DNA of 64,000 nucleotides from Bactericera cockerelli (GCA_024516035.1 CM044958.1:48503828-48567827); one strand, 5' to 3'. Positions 43,836 to 55,822 are shown, counted from the first letter of the stretch. Notes: generated from the letters alone by a model not told the origin. Made by a program: numbers and translations.

Positions 43836-44094
43836 CCAGCGTCAATGGCATGTTGAATACACCGGTTCCCTTCAGAACACCGAAGTTAAGCGACATCCAG
43901 CGAGGTTAAGACTTGGATAGGTGACCATTCAAATTCTAATTCTCGTGACGCTGGCTTTTCCCGGCCCCACTCAGGCTGGGTGAGGTCAATGTGAGTAGCA
44001 GGTTTGTGAGTTTCCTGCGAATGGAGGGTAAAACCCCCGTCGTGATATGACCATGGTAGTTGAAAGCGACGTTAAACCCCACTTAAAAAAAAAA
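43836..44094 (+). mobile_element. SINE-F, full length
   Basis: It is nearly identical to the 18248 copy. ATGAAATTT at 43827-43835 and 44095-44103 is the target duplication, and the tail is poly(A). Confidence 0.88.
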
Positions 44095-44235
44095 ATGAAA
44101 TTTAGAATTATTCGAACCATCGGTCATCTGGTTGCGAGTGCTTTTCTCTATGACTTTATCAATCACTATTGAAGTTTGTAAAATCATGTACTATTGAAGT
44201 TTGTAAAATCATGTAGAAGCGTAAGTGGATTTATT

Positions 44236-44485
44236 TTTTGTTTTTTCTTTTTATGTGTGTTTCACAGCCGTTTTTATTTCGCAGTAATGAAAATGGAGCT
44301 ACTGTACACGCTTGTGGTCTGTGTTGTAGCCTGCCCAAGTGCCCATCCCCTCTGATTGGCGAGAAGTGACACAATACTTCCCAATTAGGTGCTGGGTCAA
44401 CACGAACGCACCGAAAGGCATGCCTTGCAAAAAAACTGTTACCAAATTTTGAATACAAATTTTGTCGGCTGGGGGATCGAACTCG
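44236..44485 (-). mobile_element. SINE-C
   Basis: The inverted body with CCCAATTAGGTGCTGGGTCA is present. The head is interrupted after GGATCGAACTCGGG. Confidence 0.78.
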
Positions 44486-44609
44486 GGATTTTCCAAATGG
44501 CAATTCGTAAATGAAAAAATCAATTCATGCACGGTGGTTAACTTATTACTGTCATACAAAACTTTATTAGGAGGTCAAATAAAAAACCATTGGTGGAACA
44601 AAAAGCAAA

Positions 44610-44680
44610 TAGAGAGACAGAGAGAGAGAGAGAGAGAGAAAAAGAAAGGGAGAGAGACAGAGGAGAGAAAATCTGGCCTA
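44610..44680. repeat. (GA)n microsatellite
   Basis: GAGAGACAGAGAGAGAGAGA run; a pyrimidine-rich counterpart lies at 44845-44900. Confidence 0.85.
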
Positions 44681-45189
44681 CTTCATAGCTGCAACTCTTA
44701 ACATCGCCATTATTCGACACCCAACCCTATATTCGACAGCAGAAAGAACAACTCGGTAATTGCACAAAATGCGAAGTCTATCAACAGAGCAAATATCATT
44801 TCTCTATTTCCACCCCGGGTTACAATGTCTGCCATTTTGAAATCCCCTTCCCCTCTGTCCCCTCTCCTCCCTCCCCTCCCCCTCTCTCCTCTCTTCCACA
44901 GATACATCTGTGAAGCCTACGGGAAATATCTGTTTTGAGGAGAACAAAACCTTTTTGCATTCTTCCGCCGGAATATTTAATACGAGTTCACGTCAAATAC
45001 CTCTGCTTGCCTCTGCGGAGGCTTGCATATTTTATATGGACGGGTCGAGGTGCGGCCGCCAAGTCCCTGCTCATGTAGATGTAAGGTCACGTGATCACTT
45101 TGAAGCTCTGTGTTTGGTGGAAATTGATCAGGTGACCTTCAAGGTCGAATTTTAAAGAGAAAAAGGAAATTACTTCAGTATTACTTCAG

Positions 45190-45335
45190 GTTACTTTACC
45201 TTGACAACCATGCCATTCCGGAAACGGAAAATTTCGATCAGAAATTTCCGCAGCGGCCGGGATTCGAACCCGCAACCTCCGGGTCAGTAACCAATGCTCT
45301 TAACCACTGAGCCACGGAGGTCGGGTAACGTCGAA
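45190..45335 (-). mobile_element. SINE-H (tRNA-like head), single copy
   Basis: On the minus strand GACCTCCGTGGCTCAGTGG and GCGGGTTCGAATCCCGG form good A and B boxes. The body TTTCCGTTTCCGGAATGGC is not seen elsewhere in the window. Confidence 0.65.
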
Positions 45336-45348
45336 TTATGAAACAGGA

Positions 45349-45856
45349 TTTTTTTTAAAGATGCGTGTTTCACAGCCTTTTTTATTTCGTAGCCATGAAA
45401 CAATCTACTGTAAAGTGTAGACGCTTGTGCTCTGTGTTGCACCCTGCCCTTCCCGTAGTATGCCTCTCCTCTGATGGGCGAGAAGCGACACAATACTTCC
45501 CATTTAGGTGCTGGGTCAGCACGAGCGCATTGTAAGGTATCCCTTACAAACAACTGTAATAATAATAACACTCTTTAGTGGAAAGTAACCATCATGCGAG
45601 GTTAATTCTCAAAGCATTTTCCACCACCTAACCCTCAGAGTCTTATTATTATGTCGTCACAAACGCAAATTAATGAGAAAAATGCAATGGGTAGGATTCG
45701 AACCAACGGATCCCTACGCTACCTGGATTACCAGTCTAGCGCTTTTACCACTTGACTACCAAATTAAGAATACAAATTTTTGTCGGCGCGGGGGTTCGAA
45801 CCCGGAACCTTCCGCATGGTAAGCGAGTGCTTAACCACTGAGCTATTCGTGCGTTG
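45349..45856 (-). mobile_element. SINE-C split by SINE-D
   Basis: The body at 45349-45556 and the head at 45768-45856 (GGGGGTTCGAACCCGG, GAGCTATTCGTGCG) rejoin exactly if 45557-45767 is removed. Confidence 0.85.
45557..45767 (-). mobile_element. SINE-D nested in SINE-C
   Basis: It starts with ATAATAATAACACTC and ends at TTTACCACTTGACTACC. No clear target duplication is visible because SINE-D's end resembles the target. Confidence 0.85.
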
Positions 45857-46329
45857 TTTTGAATGATTTCTCCTTTTTGTGAATGATGCTTTTCGTGTTC
45901 ATGAGGGGTTGCGTGTGATGTTGAGATTGTCAGGGGCATTTTAGATGATGCCTTTGTAAAGCCGCGTCCCCACCGCTTTTGATCAACATGTTGTTCAACA
46001 ATTTGGCTGCCGTGCAGGCGTGTTGAAAATTTAGGTTAGGACAGTGCAGTGTTGATCATTATTGTTCAACAACAATAGAAAGTAAAATAGATTCAAAAGA
46101 TCGTTATTTTTACGTGCAAAAACGGAAACAAAAAACACTTGCATACGAGTCTGCAACCATTGGGACATTTTCATCTTTACTATGCAAGGTCTAAAACTTA
46201 ACTGACCAAATTTCGTATTGTGCGCATGACACATACTTTTTCTCTTCTCTCTTTTTATAATTTAATATTTCGTTACATAATTTCGTTACATAATTTTGGT
46301 TATGTGCCAGAGCAAAGACATGAAAATGT

Positions 46330-46985
46330 CAAAAAAAATCATCCCATTTAGGTACAATGAATGCTTCACAGCTTATGTAGCCAGATTACTCTAGAAGGAT
46401 TAGTAAGCCAGATTACTCTAGAAGGATTAGTAAATACCTAAGTTCCCATGTAGGTGGTTACTTTCTACACATTGTAGGTAATAGAAAGTTAGTTAAAAAA
46501 CAATACTTTCTATACATTATAGGCAATAGAAAGTAAAAAAATCAGCCCATTTTCAATGAATACTTTGCAGCGAATGTAGCCAAAGTACTACTCTAGAAGC
46601 CATATTGAATAGCCAAGTCCCCATGTAGGTGGTTACTTTCTATACCTCATGGATAATAGAAAGTTAGTTGAAAAAACAATACTTTCTATATCTTATAGGT
46701 AATAGAAGGTAAAAAATCAGCCCATTTTCAATGAAAACTGTACAGCTAATGTAGCCAAAGTACTACTCTAGAAGCCATATTGAATAGCCAAGTCCCCATG
46801 TAGGTGGTTACTTTCTATACCTGATGGATAATAGAATGTTAGTTGAAAAAACAATACTTTCTATATCTTATAGGTAATAGAAGGTAAAAAATTAGCCCAT
46901 TTTCAATGAAAACTGTACAGCAAATGTAGCCAGATTACTACTCTAGAAGCTATATTGAATAGCCAAGTCCCCATGTAGGTGGTTA
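46330..46985 (+). repeat. 175-bp tandem array (about 3.5 units)
   Basis: Anchor CCATGTAGGTGGTTAC recurs at 46446, 46621, 46796 and 46971. A short 29-bp duplication (GATTACTCTAGAAGGATTAG) lies at the left edge. Confidence 0.88.
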
Positions 46986-47207
46986 CGACTTAATACCACA
47001 TCCTCGACGATTAACGAACGATAAAAAGTTCTCCCGTTGCCCGCTAATCGTAGGTAGCTGACAGATAAAATTGAAACAACAATAATTAGACAATAAAATC
47101 ATAATGGAGAGCCGTATTACGAGCTTTAAACATGCATTTCCATTGTTCCACCGTCCTCAGTGACACCTTCAGAAAACTATCCTGTTTGGAGGCAGGTTTT
47201 TTTTTTT

Positions 47208-47397
47208 TAGTTTGAGCCTAACGTTGGTTTCAACTGCAAGTTCAATATGGTCATATGACGTCGGTGATTCTAGCATTGATTCGCAAATCAGCTATTCAGT
47301 TTACCATTGCCAGTGGGCCGTGAATAGCCAGCATCACGAGGTTTCGAATTTCAATGGTCACCCATCCAAGTACTAACCTCTCTGAATGTTGTTTAAG
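47208..47397 (-). repeat. SINE-F, old inverted copy
   Basis: GGTCACCCATCCAAGTACTA is the inverted 5S-like box. The central domain is strongly diverged. Confidence 0.6.
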
Positions 47398-47556
47398 CTG
47401 TAGGTATACCAGGGTCTGGGGTGGTGTAGGTCAGGGTCGTCGTTGTGGCCGCCTAGTAAGACTATGGTGGCGCTGTGATTGGCTGAATTTATCACTAAAA
47501 CTGACCTTAACACGTCCCATGCGTATGGAATTTTGGGAGTTCTTCACCAGTGCGTA

Positions 47557-48391
47557 GGACGCCCATCGGCGTCATTTTGAGTTCTTCTTCTGTGCGTATC
47601 AACTTTTTAGGGTTCCTTCCCCTGTGCGGAGACATTCGAAAATATGTTTTTTATGCAAAAAAAAACATATTTTCGGGTTTTCCGCGGAAAATAAGAAAGG
47701 ACGCATACGTGGCGTCCGACGCACACGGGAAGAAAGATACTATATCAGGGTCAGACAACTTTCTTCTTTTCCTACCACTCATTGTCTTTTACTACCACAA
47801 AATATAATAATATCTTAAAAACAGTTAGTTCATTGTTTCATCTGAAAATGAAATGTAGATAGATAGAGAAAAGTCTCTTTTTTATACCAATACCAGTTTT
47901 TATCATAGGAATCCAACACCTGTTTAGAGAAAAAAGGATTCCTCTGATAAAACTAGGTAGGTATCTAATGTAGGTAAAACTCACAAAATTATAACAAAAA
48001 ATAGTAGGTACCCACATAATTAATTATTCACAAAAAAAAAAATTAAAATTCAACAATTAGTTTCACAGCTTCCCGCCTCTAAAAAGAAATGATGACTGAT
48101 ATAAACATTGCACAATCTCAAATAATACTGACAAAAGACAGCCATTTAGATCCAAAATTGAACAAAAACCTACAAGCTTGAAGAAAACGGAGGACGCCCA
48201 TCGGCGTCCAATAGGTAGAGCTTTATACCGAATTGTAGCCAAGGTCATTCTCTATCAGATGGTTTATTTTATTTGTTTTTTTCTTTTTTTTTAATAGGGT
48301 AAAATTGCTCTCAAAGATGAACACCTCTAAGGACGCCACGTGTGGGTCCAACGCACACAGCAAGAACTTTAAAGGACGCCGATAGGCGTCC
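47557..48391 (+). mobile_element. Candidate inverted-repeat element, about 835 bp
   Basis: The left end GGACGCCCATCGGCGTC...GAGTTCTTCTTCTGTGCG matches the reverse complement of the right end GGACGCCTATCGGCGTCC...AGTTCTTGCTGTGTGCG. The terminal motif is itself palindromic and occurs again inside at 48192-48210. No target duplication found. Confidence 0.5.
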
Positions 48392-48409
48392 TTTAAAGCC
48401 TATCGGCGT

Positions 48410-48552
48410 GTTAATAGCTTGATGGATAAGGCGGCCGACTTGTAGCCTGGAGGTCGGTGGTTCAAGTCCCGGTTTCAGGGTGGATTTAGTAAAGCTAGTT
48501 TGAGTAGTTGTGATATCCACGTATCACGAGAGTGATTAACACAAATATGAAA
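48410..48552 (+). mobile_element. SINE-B
   Basis: TAGCTTGATGGATAAGGCGG, GGTGGTTCAAGTCCCGG and GAGTGATTAACACAAATATG are seen. It sits directly beside the inverted repeats of the 47557-48391 element. Confidence 0.8.
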
Positions 48553-49124
48553 AGACCAAAAAAATTCCCACTTGAGGACATGTAAAGGGATAGTGCGTCC
48601 ACTTAGATAAAATCTAATCCTCTTTCATAATTCCGCACTAAATCTTGCAATTTCTTTTTTTTTCCCAATAGCATTATTATATTTTATTTTATCATTCATA
48701 CACATCCTTCACACTATTTAATAGTTACTGCAATCCAATTTACTTTTCAGTATGTGGTGGACTGAAGCAAATAATATTATCTTCCTTTTTTTATAATATT
48801 ATTAAATCAAGATAATATTAAAATAAAGTATAATACCAATTGTTTTGATGTTGGGTCGAAGATAAATTCTCTGCCGCCCAACTATATTTAGCGATTCCGT
48901 CAATTTGGAAGTGATCTGATGTGGTCACATCCAAAAGGTTTTGCTGTATTCCTAGACCTACCCAACACACCATGGAAGATGCAGAAAATGGTGATGTCTG
49001 ATTTCAAGAGGAATGTCGCACAACAACAACAACATTCCGTCTCTAGACTAACACTTACTGGTCTCTACCCACCCCGAATCCAGCTGCAAGTGAACGGGCT
49101 ACGCCACTTCACCTGACTCTAGCC

Positions 49125-49989
49125 CAGTGGTTCTCAACCTTTTGTAGCATATTGCCCCCTCTCCGAAAATTATCCCTTTCATCGCCCCCCCCCCCCCAAA
49201 TCCTCCAAGCAGTAAGAAAGTTAAAATTAGTAGGTATCCATAGTAAATCAAAACCACTTAGGTAAGTAGAAAGTAATTGAAGTGAAGAATAAATATATTG
49301 ATCTTCCAAGAACAACATATTTATTACCTACTCTTTTTATTCGATTATTTCACTTCGCTAAACTTTGTTTAACAAACCTTTCTAAATTAAAATTTAAATT
49401 TGCGTTGGTGGGCTTTTTGATATTTCGGATCCGCAATAAATAGTTACTTATTGAGGATCTGAAATAGAACAAAAAGAGTGGGTAGCACTTAAAATTGAAC
49501 AAATTAAGCTTACCAAGAGGCGAGCGCTCGTCAAGTAGTGCCAGCAAACCGGCCTATATTAACACGAAACAGAGTTTTTATGTATTTTGTTTTATTGTTT
49601 TCGCCCACTTCCCGCTAACTTTAATCAATTTTTGTTTCAAATTCGTAATTAGACGAGAAAATATAAACTGCACGCGTAGCTACAAAGTTTAATCTTACAG
49701 AAAAAGAGCACAGACCTGCTGACTGAAGTGATTAGTCTAGTCACTACGCACTGATAAAAGAAATACCGACTGTACCAAGGTTATAAGAGGAGAGGATGCT
49801 GTCACGTGACTTTCGGTTGCTGTTGATGACGTCACATAAATCTGTTTATAGGATGATTAGCTTGTCAAGCCAATTCCATCGCCCCCTTATTGCCCAAAAT
49901 AATTTCATCGCCCCCCGACTGCCCAAAATGTACTCTTTGCCCCCCCAGCGCCCCCCAGGGGGCGATATCGCCCACGTTGAGAATCACTG
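49125..49989 (+). mobile_element. Non-autonomous hAT element (865 bp)
   Basis: The ends CAGTGGTTCTCAACC and CGTTGAGAATCACTG are imperfect terminal inverted repeats of the classical hAT type. The flanks are a perfect 8-bp duplication, CTCTAGCC, at 49117-49124 and 49990-49997. The subterminal regions are rich in GCCCCCC. No transposase frame is present. Confidence 0.92.
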
Positions 49990-50033
49990 CTCTAGCCTAT
50001 AGCATTCTACGCCACTTGACCACAAACTCCTGT

Positions 50034-50262
50034 CTGTCCCGGTAGCTCAGTGGTAAAGGCGGCACTCTGTGAATCCAGAGATTCCAGAGGACGCGGGTTC
50101 GAAACCCAGGCGGGACGTGTTATCCTCCCATTTGGCATTTTTACCACCTAATAATACGACATGGGCTTACTGCTAGAATAATGGGAGTGGGACTGAATAG
50201 AGTGAATAGTCCTAATTGAGCAGTATAAATAAGGCGATATTATTATAATAATAATAATAATA
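50034..50262 (+). mobile_element. SINE-G at the LINE 3' end
   Basis: GTCCCGGTAGCTCAGTGGTA, CGCGGGTTCGAAACCC and a GCAGTATAAATAAGGCGATA tail with (ATA)n. Its tail meets the LINE tail head-on. Confidence 0.83.
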
Positions 50263-50569
50263 ATGTTTTTTTATTGTTGAATGATACCTTTCGGTGTTAA
50301 CAATGTTGTGCTTAAAACTAAATTAAAACTAAATTCTTAAGACTATAAAGGTAATGAATGATGTTAGGGAAAAAGTAATTTAGGTAAGGAAATAATAAAA
50401 ATAACAAATTAACTAAAACTAATCTCTGTATCATAGTAAAGTATGTGAAGAGGGAGAGAATTTAAACAAGGTAAGAAACTGATAATGTAGTAGAGTTGTA
50501 GAGAGAAGGAGAAAAAATAGGAGCGAATTGAGAAGAAGAGAAAATAGGAGCGAGAGAAAATTTAAGGGC

Positions 50570-53500
50570 TCACCAGGTCAGCTGGTCATCAAATGAATAA
50601 GGAACCAAGTCCAGCAGTCGTTCTTTAAGTCTGTTCTTAAAGGTCTTAGCCTCAAGTAGCCTTACTTCCTCAGGGAGTTTATTATATATTTGAATACCCA
50701 ATTTCAAAAATGATTTCTCCATGATTTTGTTATTGCTTATTATTATTTTATTTTTATTTCGCGTATTGTGCTCATGGACTTTACTATGCTTAGTGAGGTT
50801 GGGAGAAAGCTTGTGTATTAGGATACATGAATCTAGCATTACCTGGCCATAAACAGTTAATATTTTATTTTCTTTAAACAGAGATCTACATGATGTCATT
50901 TTGCAGAAACCAAAGATAGCACGGACAGCTCGTTTTTGTAAAAGAAAAATTGAGCGGATTTCAGATGAATAACCCCAATACACAAGAGCATAGCTCATCA
51001 GGCTATGGAAATAGGAAAAATAGGAAATGAGCGCAGTGCTGGAGCTAACATTCCTGCGGACTGAGGAGACAGCGAATACAGCTTTTGAAAGCTTAGATAT
51101 AGTTGATTGTATATGAATTTTCCATGTTAATTTACTGTCAACTACTAGTCCAAGGAATTTAACTTCAGCTGCGGGGGAAATGGATATATCCAAGGAATTA
51201 ATAGGTGGAAGAGTGGAAGATGGTTGGGAGTTGAAATAGATGTAGGAAGTTTTAGACTGGTTCAGGCTAAGTTTGTTAGCACTGAACCACTTAATTATGT
51301 TCGACATCACCTCAGCAGCTCTTGCGAGAACATCTGAAAGATTAGTACCATTGACTAGAATAGTAGTGTCGTCGGCAAATAGAGTTAGAGATGCCCTTGG
51401 ATCTGCCGAGATGATGTCGTTCACGTATAAGAGGAAGAGGAGGGGTCCAAGGACAGATCCTTGAGGCACTCCTGTAAGGACTTGAAGACTGGATGAGAAT
51501 GTATAGGAGGGGTTAGGAGGAAAGAAGAGAGAGGTTGAACTGTTGATTTCTGACAGCTGTGATTGAGATTGAGATTGTTGTCCAGATCTAGTAGGTAGAG
51601 ACTGCTGCAGGTGAATTATAGAACTGGACGAGGGGAGAGGGAGTGAAGAAGATGTTTGGGAGGGATGGGGAGGGAGTGTGTTGGGATAAGTGGCAGTTGT
51701 AGTAGTAGTAGTAGAGTTTGCAGAATTTGGAACTTTAACTTTCTGCCGACGAGAAGAGAGATAGGACTGGATCCAATGTAGAGCCCCATCTCTAATGCCA
51801 TAGGATGGAAGTTTGGATAGGAGGAGGGCGTGGTCAACACAATCGAAAGCCTTTGTGAGATCACAAAAGACTCCGATAGCGTGCTGACCTGACGCCAAAA
51901 TAATATCCAATTCTTGTAAAAAGTTAGCTACGGCATCAGAGGTAGAGCGTCCATTGCGAAATCCAAATTGTTGATTTATCAGTAAATTATTAAGTTCAAG
52001 GTGAGAAGAAATACGGTTAGAAACTAGCTTTTCGAGAACCTTGGAAAAATTATTTAATAAGGAAACTGGACGAAAATTGTTCAAGTCTGTAGAATCTCCT
52101 TTTTTATGAATTGGAGTTATGATGGCATTTTTGAATAGAATAGGAAAAGTCGAAGTACTAAATGAAGTATTGAATATGAATGCTAGTGGACCTGCGATAG
52201 TATTGATAACTTTCTTAATCACAGTCATAGGTACATCATCCTCCCCACAAGAGGTTTTATTTTGCATCCTCTTAACTATTTTAATTACTTCTGACGGAGA
52301 ACAGGCAGATAAAGTAAACAAGGGTGGGGTAGGAGAAGAAGAAAGATGAGAAGTATGAGGGGAAGAAATAGGAAGAGAGAGAAGAGAAGAAGCGAGAGTA
52401 GTATGGGAAGGAATAGAAGAAGAAGGATGAGAGGAAGACGGAGGAGAAAAAGGAAGAGAGGAGGAAGAAGGAAGAGAATAGTGAGGAAATGGAGGAGGAG
52501 GAGAGAGAGAAGAAGAAGGAAAGAGAAGAAAGATAGTGGAAATAAAAGGGAAGGAAAGAAATAGGCTTGGAAGAGGAGAAAGAGATTAGGAAAAGAGGGA
52601 AGGAGGAGAGGAAGATAGTTGGAAGGAGTAAGAAGAAATAGGAGGAAAGAGAGGAGGAAGGAGGAAGGAGGAGGAGGAGAGGAATAAGAAGAAATGCGGA
52701 GAAGGAGGAAGGAGGAGGAGGAGGAGGAGAGAATAAGAAGAAAGGCAGAGAGGAGGAAGGAGAGGATATGGAAGAGAGAAGTAGAAGAAATAGGCGGAAG
52801 AGAGGAGGAAGGAGAAGGAGGAGGAGGAGAGGAATAAGAAGAAATGGGCGGAAGAGAGGAAGAAGGAGGAGGAGGAGGAAGAGATGAAGAAGAAGAAAGA
52901 GATGCCTGAGAGGAGGAAGGAGGAGGAGGAGGAAGAGATGAAGAAGAAGAAAGAGATGCCTGAGAGGAGGAAGGAGGAGGAGGAGGAAGAGATGAAGAAG
53001 AAGAAGAGAGTTGTCTTAGAGGATGAGGAAGGGGTTGAAGTAGAAGTTGTAGGAGACGGGGTGGAGCTCATTGTTTTAGCGATATTGATCCAGTAAGCAT
53101 TGAATGTGTTTGCTACAGCTAAATCATTTTCAATACATTGATCACCCACATTGAGTTTGAAAGTATCCTTGGTTTTCTTGTTGGTGTATTTAGAATAAGA
53201 TTTTATTATATTCCATATTGTTTTTATTTTCTTTTGTTTTGGCACTTCATTGATTTTTTGAGCTGTATACATAGACTTGGCTTCCTTAATTACTTTCTTG
53301 AGAATCCTACAATAAGTACGATAGTACAAGAGAAAAGAGGGATCACGAAAGTGAAGAGTTAGTTTAAAGAGTGAACTCTTGTTCTTACTTGATGTCTTGA
53401 TACCTTTCGTAATCCACTCTTTCCTTTTTACTTCACCACTGGTCACAAATTTATAAGGGAAATGAATATTAAATAGGGAAATAAAGATGTAATAAAATGA

Positions 53501-53613
53501 TTGGAGTTGATCATCGACCTCGGGTGACTGATAAACAGGTAGGAAATCTGCTTTTGATAATGATTTTTTAAAGGCTAAACTTGAGCTTTGGGGCGTAATT
53601 AAAACAAAATAGA
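50570..53613 (-). pseudogene. LINE ORF2 remnant: endonuclease end, linker, reverse transcriptase
   Basis: The RT portion (52321 down to 50570, 583 codons) shows TPIHKKGDSTDLNNFRPVSL, NQQFGFRNGRSTSDA, the catalytic CDLTKAFDCVDH (residues about 153-164), GVPQGSVLGP (284-293) and FADDTTILV (315-323). The upstream part (53446 to 52586) is in the same frame (1125 bases apart). It contains the usual endonuclease-RT linker (SGEVKRKEWITKGIK, then TFNAYWINIAK), followed by long Phe/Ser/Leu repeats. A stop at 52586-52588 separates the two. A further low-complexity insertion of about 83 residues (198-280; about 51481-51730) sits inside the RT before GVPQGS. Given the truncation, the stop and the insertions, I take it as non-functional. 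Confidence 0.85.
52340..53040 (-). repeat. Expanded polypyrimidine/polypurine tract inside the LINE ORF
   Basis: About 700 bases are almost pure purine on the plus strand (GAA/GGA/GAG mixtures). They include three near-identical units of about 54 bp around 52880-53000, encoding FFFFISSSSSS plus FLLSGIS. The expansion keeps the LINE frame open for most of its length. Confidence 0.85.
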
Positions 53614-53619
53614 GATCAC

Positions 53620-53832
53620 AAGATTGGTAGTCACGTGGTTCACGGGCTAGTCTGCTAATTTATGTAGCGTAGGGTTCGTTGGTTCGAATCCCACTCAGCG
53701 CATGAATTTTTCCTCATTGATTTGAGTTTGTGACCACAAAATAATAAGACTCTTTGGGTCAGGTGGTAGAAAATACTTTGAGCATTAACCTCGTCTGGTG
53801 GTTACCTTCCACTTAAGAGTATTTTTATTATT
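53620..53832 (+). mobile_element. SINE-D at the broken 5' end of the LINE
   Basis: GGTAGTCACGTGGTTCACG, GTTGGTTCGAATCCCAC and the CCTTCCACTTAAGAGTATTT end. Confidence 0.8.
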
Positions 53833-55465
53833 ATGATGACTTAGCATCCCCCGTTTGAAACAAAACTAAAAATCTAGACGTTAGTACACAGAGGTAAAAA
53901 AAAAGTGTCTAATAATTTCTCCGCTCTTAAATTCAACACGTTCCCCAGATTGGGCTAGTAAAAGAAAAGGATAAAATACTTCAATCATAAATGACTGCTC
54001 TAAGCGCTAGTTTAGTGAGCCATTTAACAATATTGTAAATAGAGTGATCACTCACTTCTGCCAATGGTGATGAACATCCCATTCAGATTTCAGATTTACT
54101 TTTCTGGAACGAGAGACTGCGTTTTATTGTGTGCGATGTCTTTGTTTTTTACGAGCGTTAAATTTAACTTTCTATTTCCTAACATTTTCTTTTAATTTTT
54201 TTACGATATAAATTTCACAAAAAAAAAGAAGAAAAAATGGAATTTATTTTACAGTTTTTCCGCAGATGATTTTAACGCGTTCTGTTGATTAACTAAATTT
54301 GCTAATAAATTGTTTTAGTGAGTTATTTTTTTTATCGCGTAATTTTTTACGATTTTTTTACAATGTTCAGATTTGAATGAGTGCAGTGTTTTATATTTTA
54401 GTGCCAGTAGGTATTTTAATTTGTATTTTTTATTTAATTTTCCCAATTATTTATATTTTAAAGCTAAGTTTGCAAACAGTTAAAAAGATCTTTTGTTCTT
54501 TTTTTAACCTTGTTAAAAATATTTATACTCAACAGGTTGTATCATGAGTGCATTTTGTGTTATTTGTTTTCAATGACATTTTTGAGTTCTAAACCATTAC
54601 CTATCGGATATTCACAAGTTCATTTCTAATATAATTTACAATATTAACAATAACCAATAAGCATTAAAGTAATTATGTAATAATTAAAATCACCCTCAGA
54701 ACTCTCAATACAATTCTCACGGGCAGTTAAGATGAAATAAAGATCACCTAAAATTTACAGTTTTCTAAACTTTACAATTTCATTTCATCCCACGGCTGTA
54801 TTTCGATTGGATTTTCATGGTTTTTTCGTCAAAATTAAACTTGTGAAACTTTCCTTCACAGTAAGGTCTTCAAAGCAATACTTGCAATAGGTACCAGGTA
54901 CCTGTGTGGATTTTAAAGATGAGGGATGGTAAGCACTTTTAGTAAGCCAGTTTGGACAATCCGAGACCATAATATTTATATTTTTCTCAGAATGTCTAAA
55001 ATTGATCTATCCTGTCCCTTCTATTTTGTTACAATATCATAAGGAATATCTTGAGTTTTTAAGCTATGTATCAGGCGTTTAAAATGCCGTTGACAAAAGT
55101 AAGAATATCATGTTTATTAATTAAAATACTAATTAATTAACTCATATATAAAACACCTCCCGCAAATCCGCTGTCCTCTTCATTGTCCCCAACACACTCG
55201 CCGCATTTCCGACCTTCAAAATAGGCATTTAAAATAGACCTTAAATAAGACGGACCGAATTGAACTTATGTCTCTAATCCATCTATTGTTTCAGTGAGAT
55301 TATGGTCACATATAATATTCATCACTGTATATTTTTATAAACATAAATTATGGTTTATTTTAATGAAATACATGGGAACTATGTTTTCCGTTATACCTAA
55401 CATTCTGCCACGCTGTCTTGATATAAGGCGTTCTTCACACTTCGGCCGAGGTGTTTGTTCAGGGT
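53833..55465. other. Intergenic, no gene
   Basis: Strongly AT-rich, repeat-poor, no gene. Confidence 0.55.
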
Positions 55466-55469
55466 CAAA

Positions 55470-55561
55470 AAACTAGATTTACCAAAATTCCCCAAGTTCA
55501 GGACTCGAGCCACCGTCCTCCAGGACACAAGTCCGCTTGACGATCAAGCTTCTGAGGTCCT
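55470..55561 (-). repeat. SINE-B fragment
   Basis: CAGGACTCGAGCCACCGTCC and CAAGCTTCTGAGGTCC are the inverted head. Confidence 0.65.
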
Positions 55562-55631
55562 TGAATGATATCACTGAGACCCGTATTGTATCAGGATTGT
55601 CCTCTTAGAATTTCTGAAGGCAGAGTTCAAG

Positions 55632-55822
55632 GGTTCGGTGGAAGAAATTACCATAGGCAATAACCCCGCCCTTTAGTTAGGACATCTGTATATATTTTAT
55701 CTTTGTTATCTATGTTGATAATCTATTCTTTACTTATTCATATTATTCTAAATTTTGTATTTTATAATTATTTCTTGTATGTACCTACCTATTCATTATG
55801 TCCTTTTGATAAAGGATTAGAT
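55632..55822 (+). repeat. R8
   Basis: GGGTTCGGTGGAAGAAATTA, CCCCGCCCTTTAGTTAGGAC, then TTGATAAAGGATT. Confidence 0.7.

Larger units (their letters stand above)
50264..53613 (-). mobile_element. 5'-truncated non-LTR retrotransposon (LINE)
   Basis: On the minus strand the element starts inside the C-terminal end of an endonuclease domain (open frame CDLYFVLITPQ at about 53612) and runs through the linker, reverse transcriptase and C-terminal region. Its 3' UTR ends near an AATAAAA and ATT-rich tail at 50264. It abuts a SINE-D copy at its 5' break and a SINE-G copy at its 3' end, tail to tail. Clade is uncertain; GVPQGSVLGPLLFLLYVNDI and YNKLPEEVR suggest the Jockey/CR1/Daphne range. Confidence 0.85.

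Noticed and set aside
52346..53096. Plus-strand Arg/Glu/Lys-rich open frames
   Set aside because: Shadow of the polypyrimidine expansion inside the minus-strand LINE.
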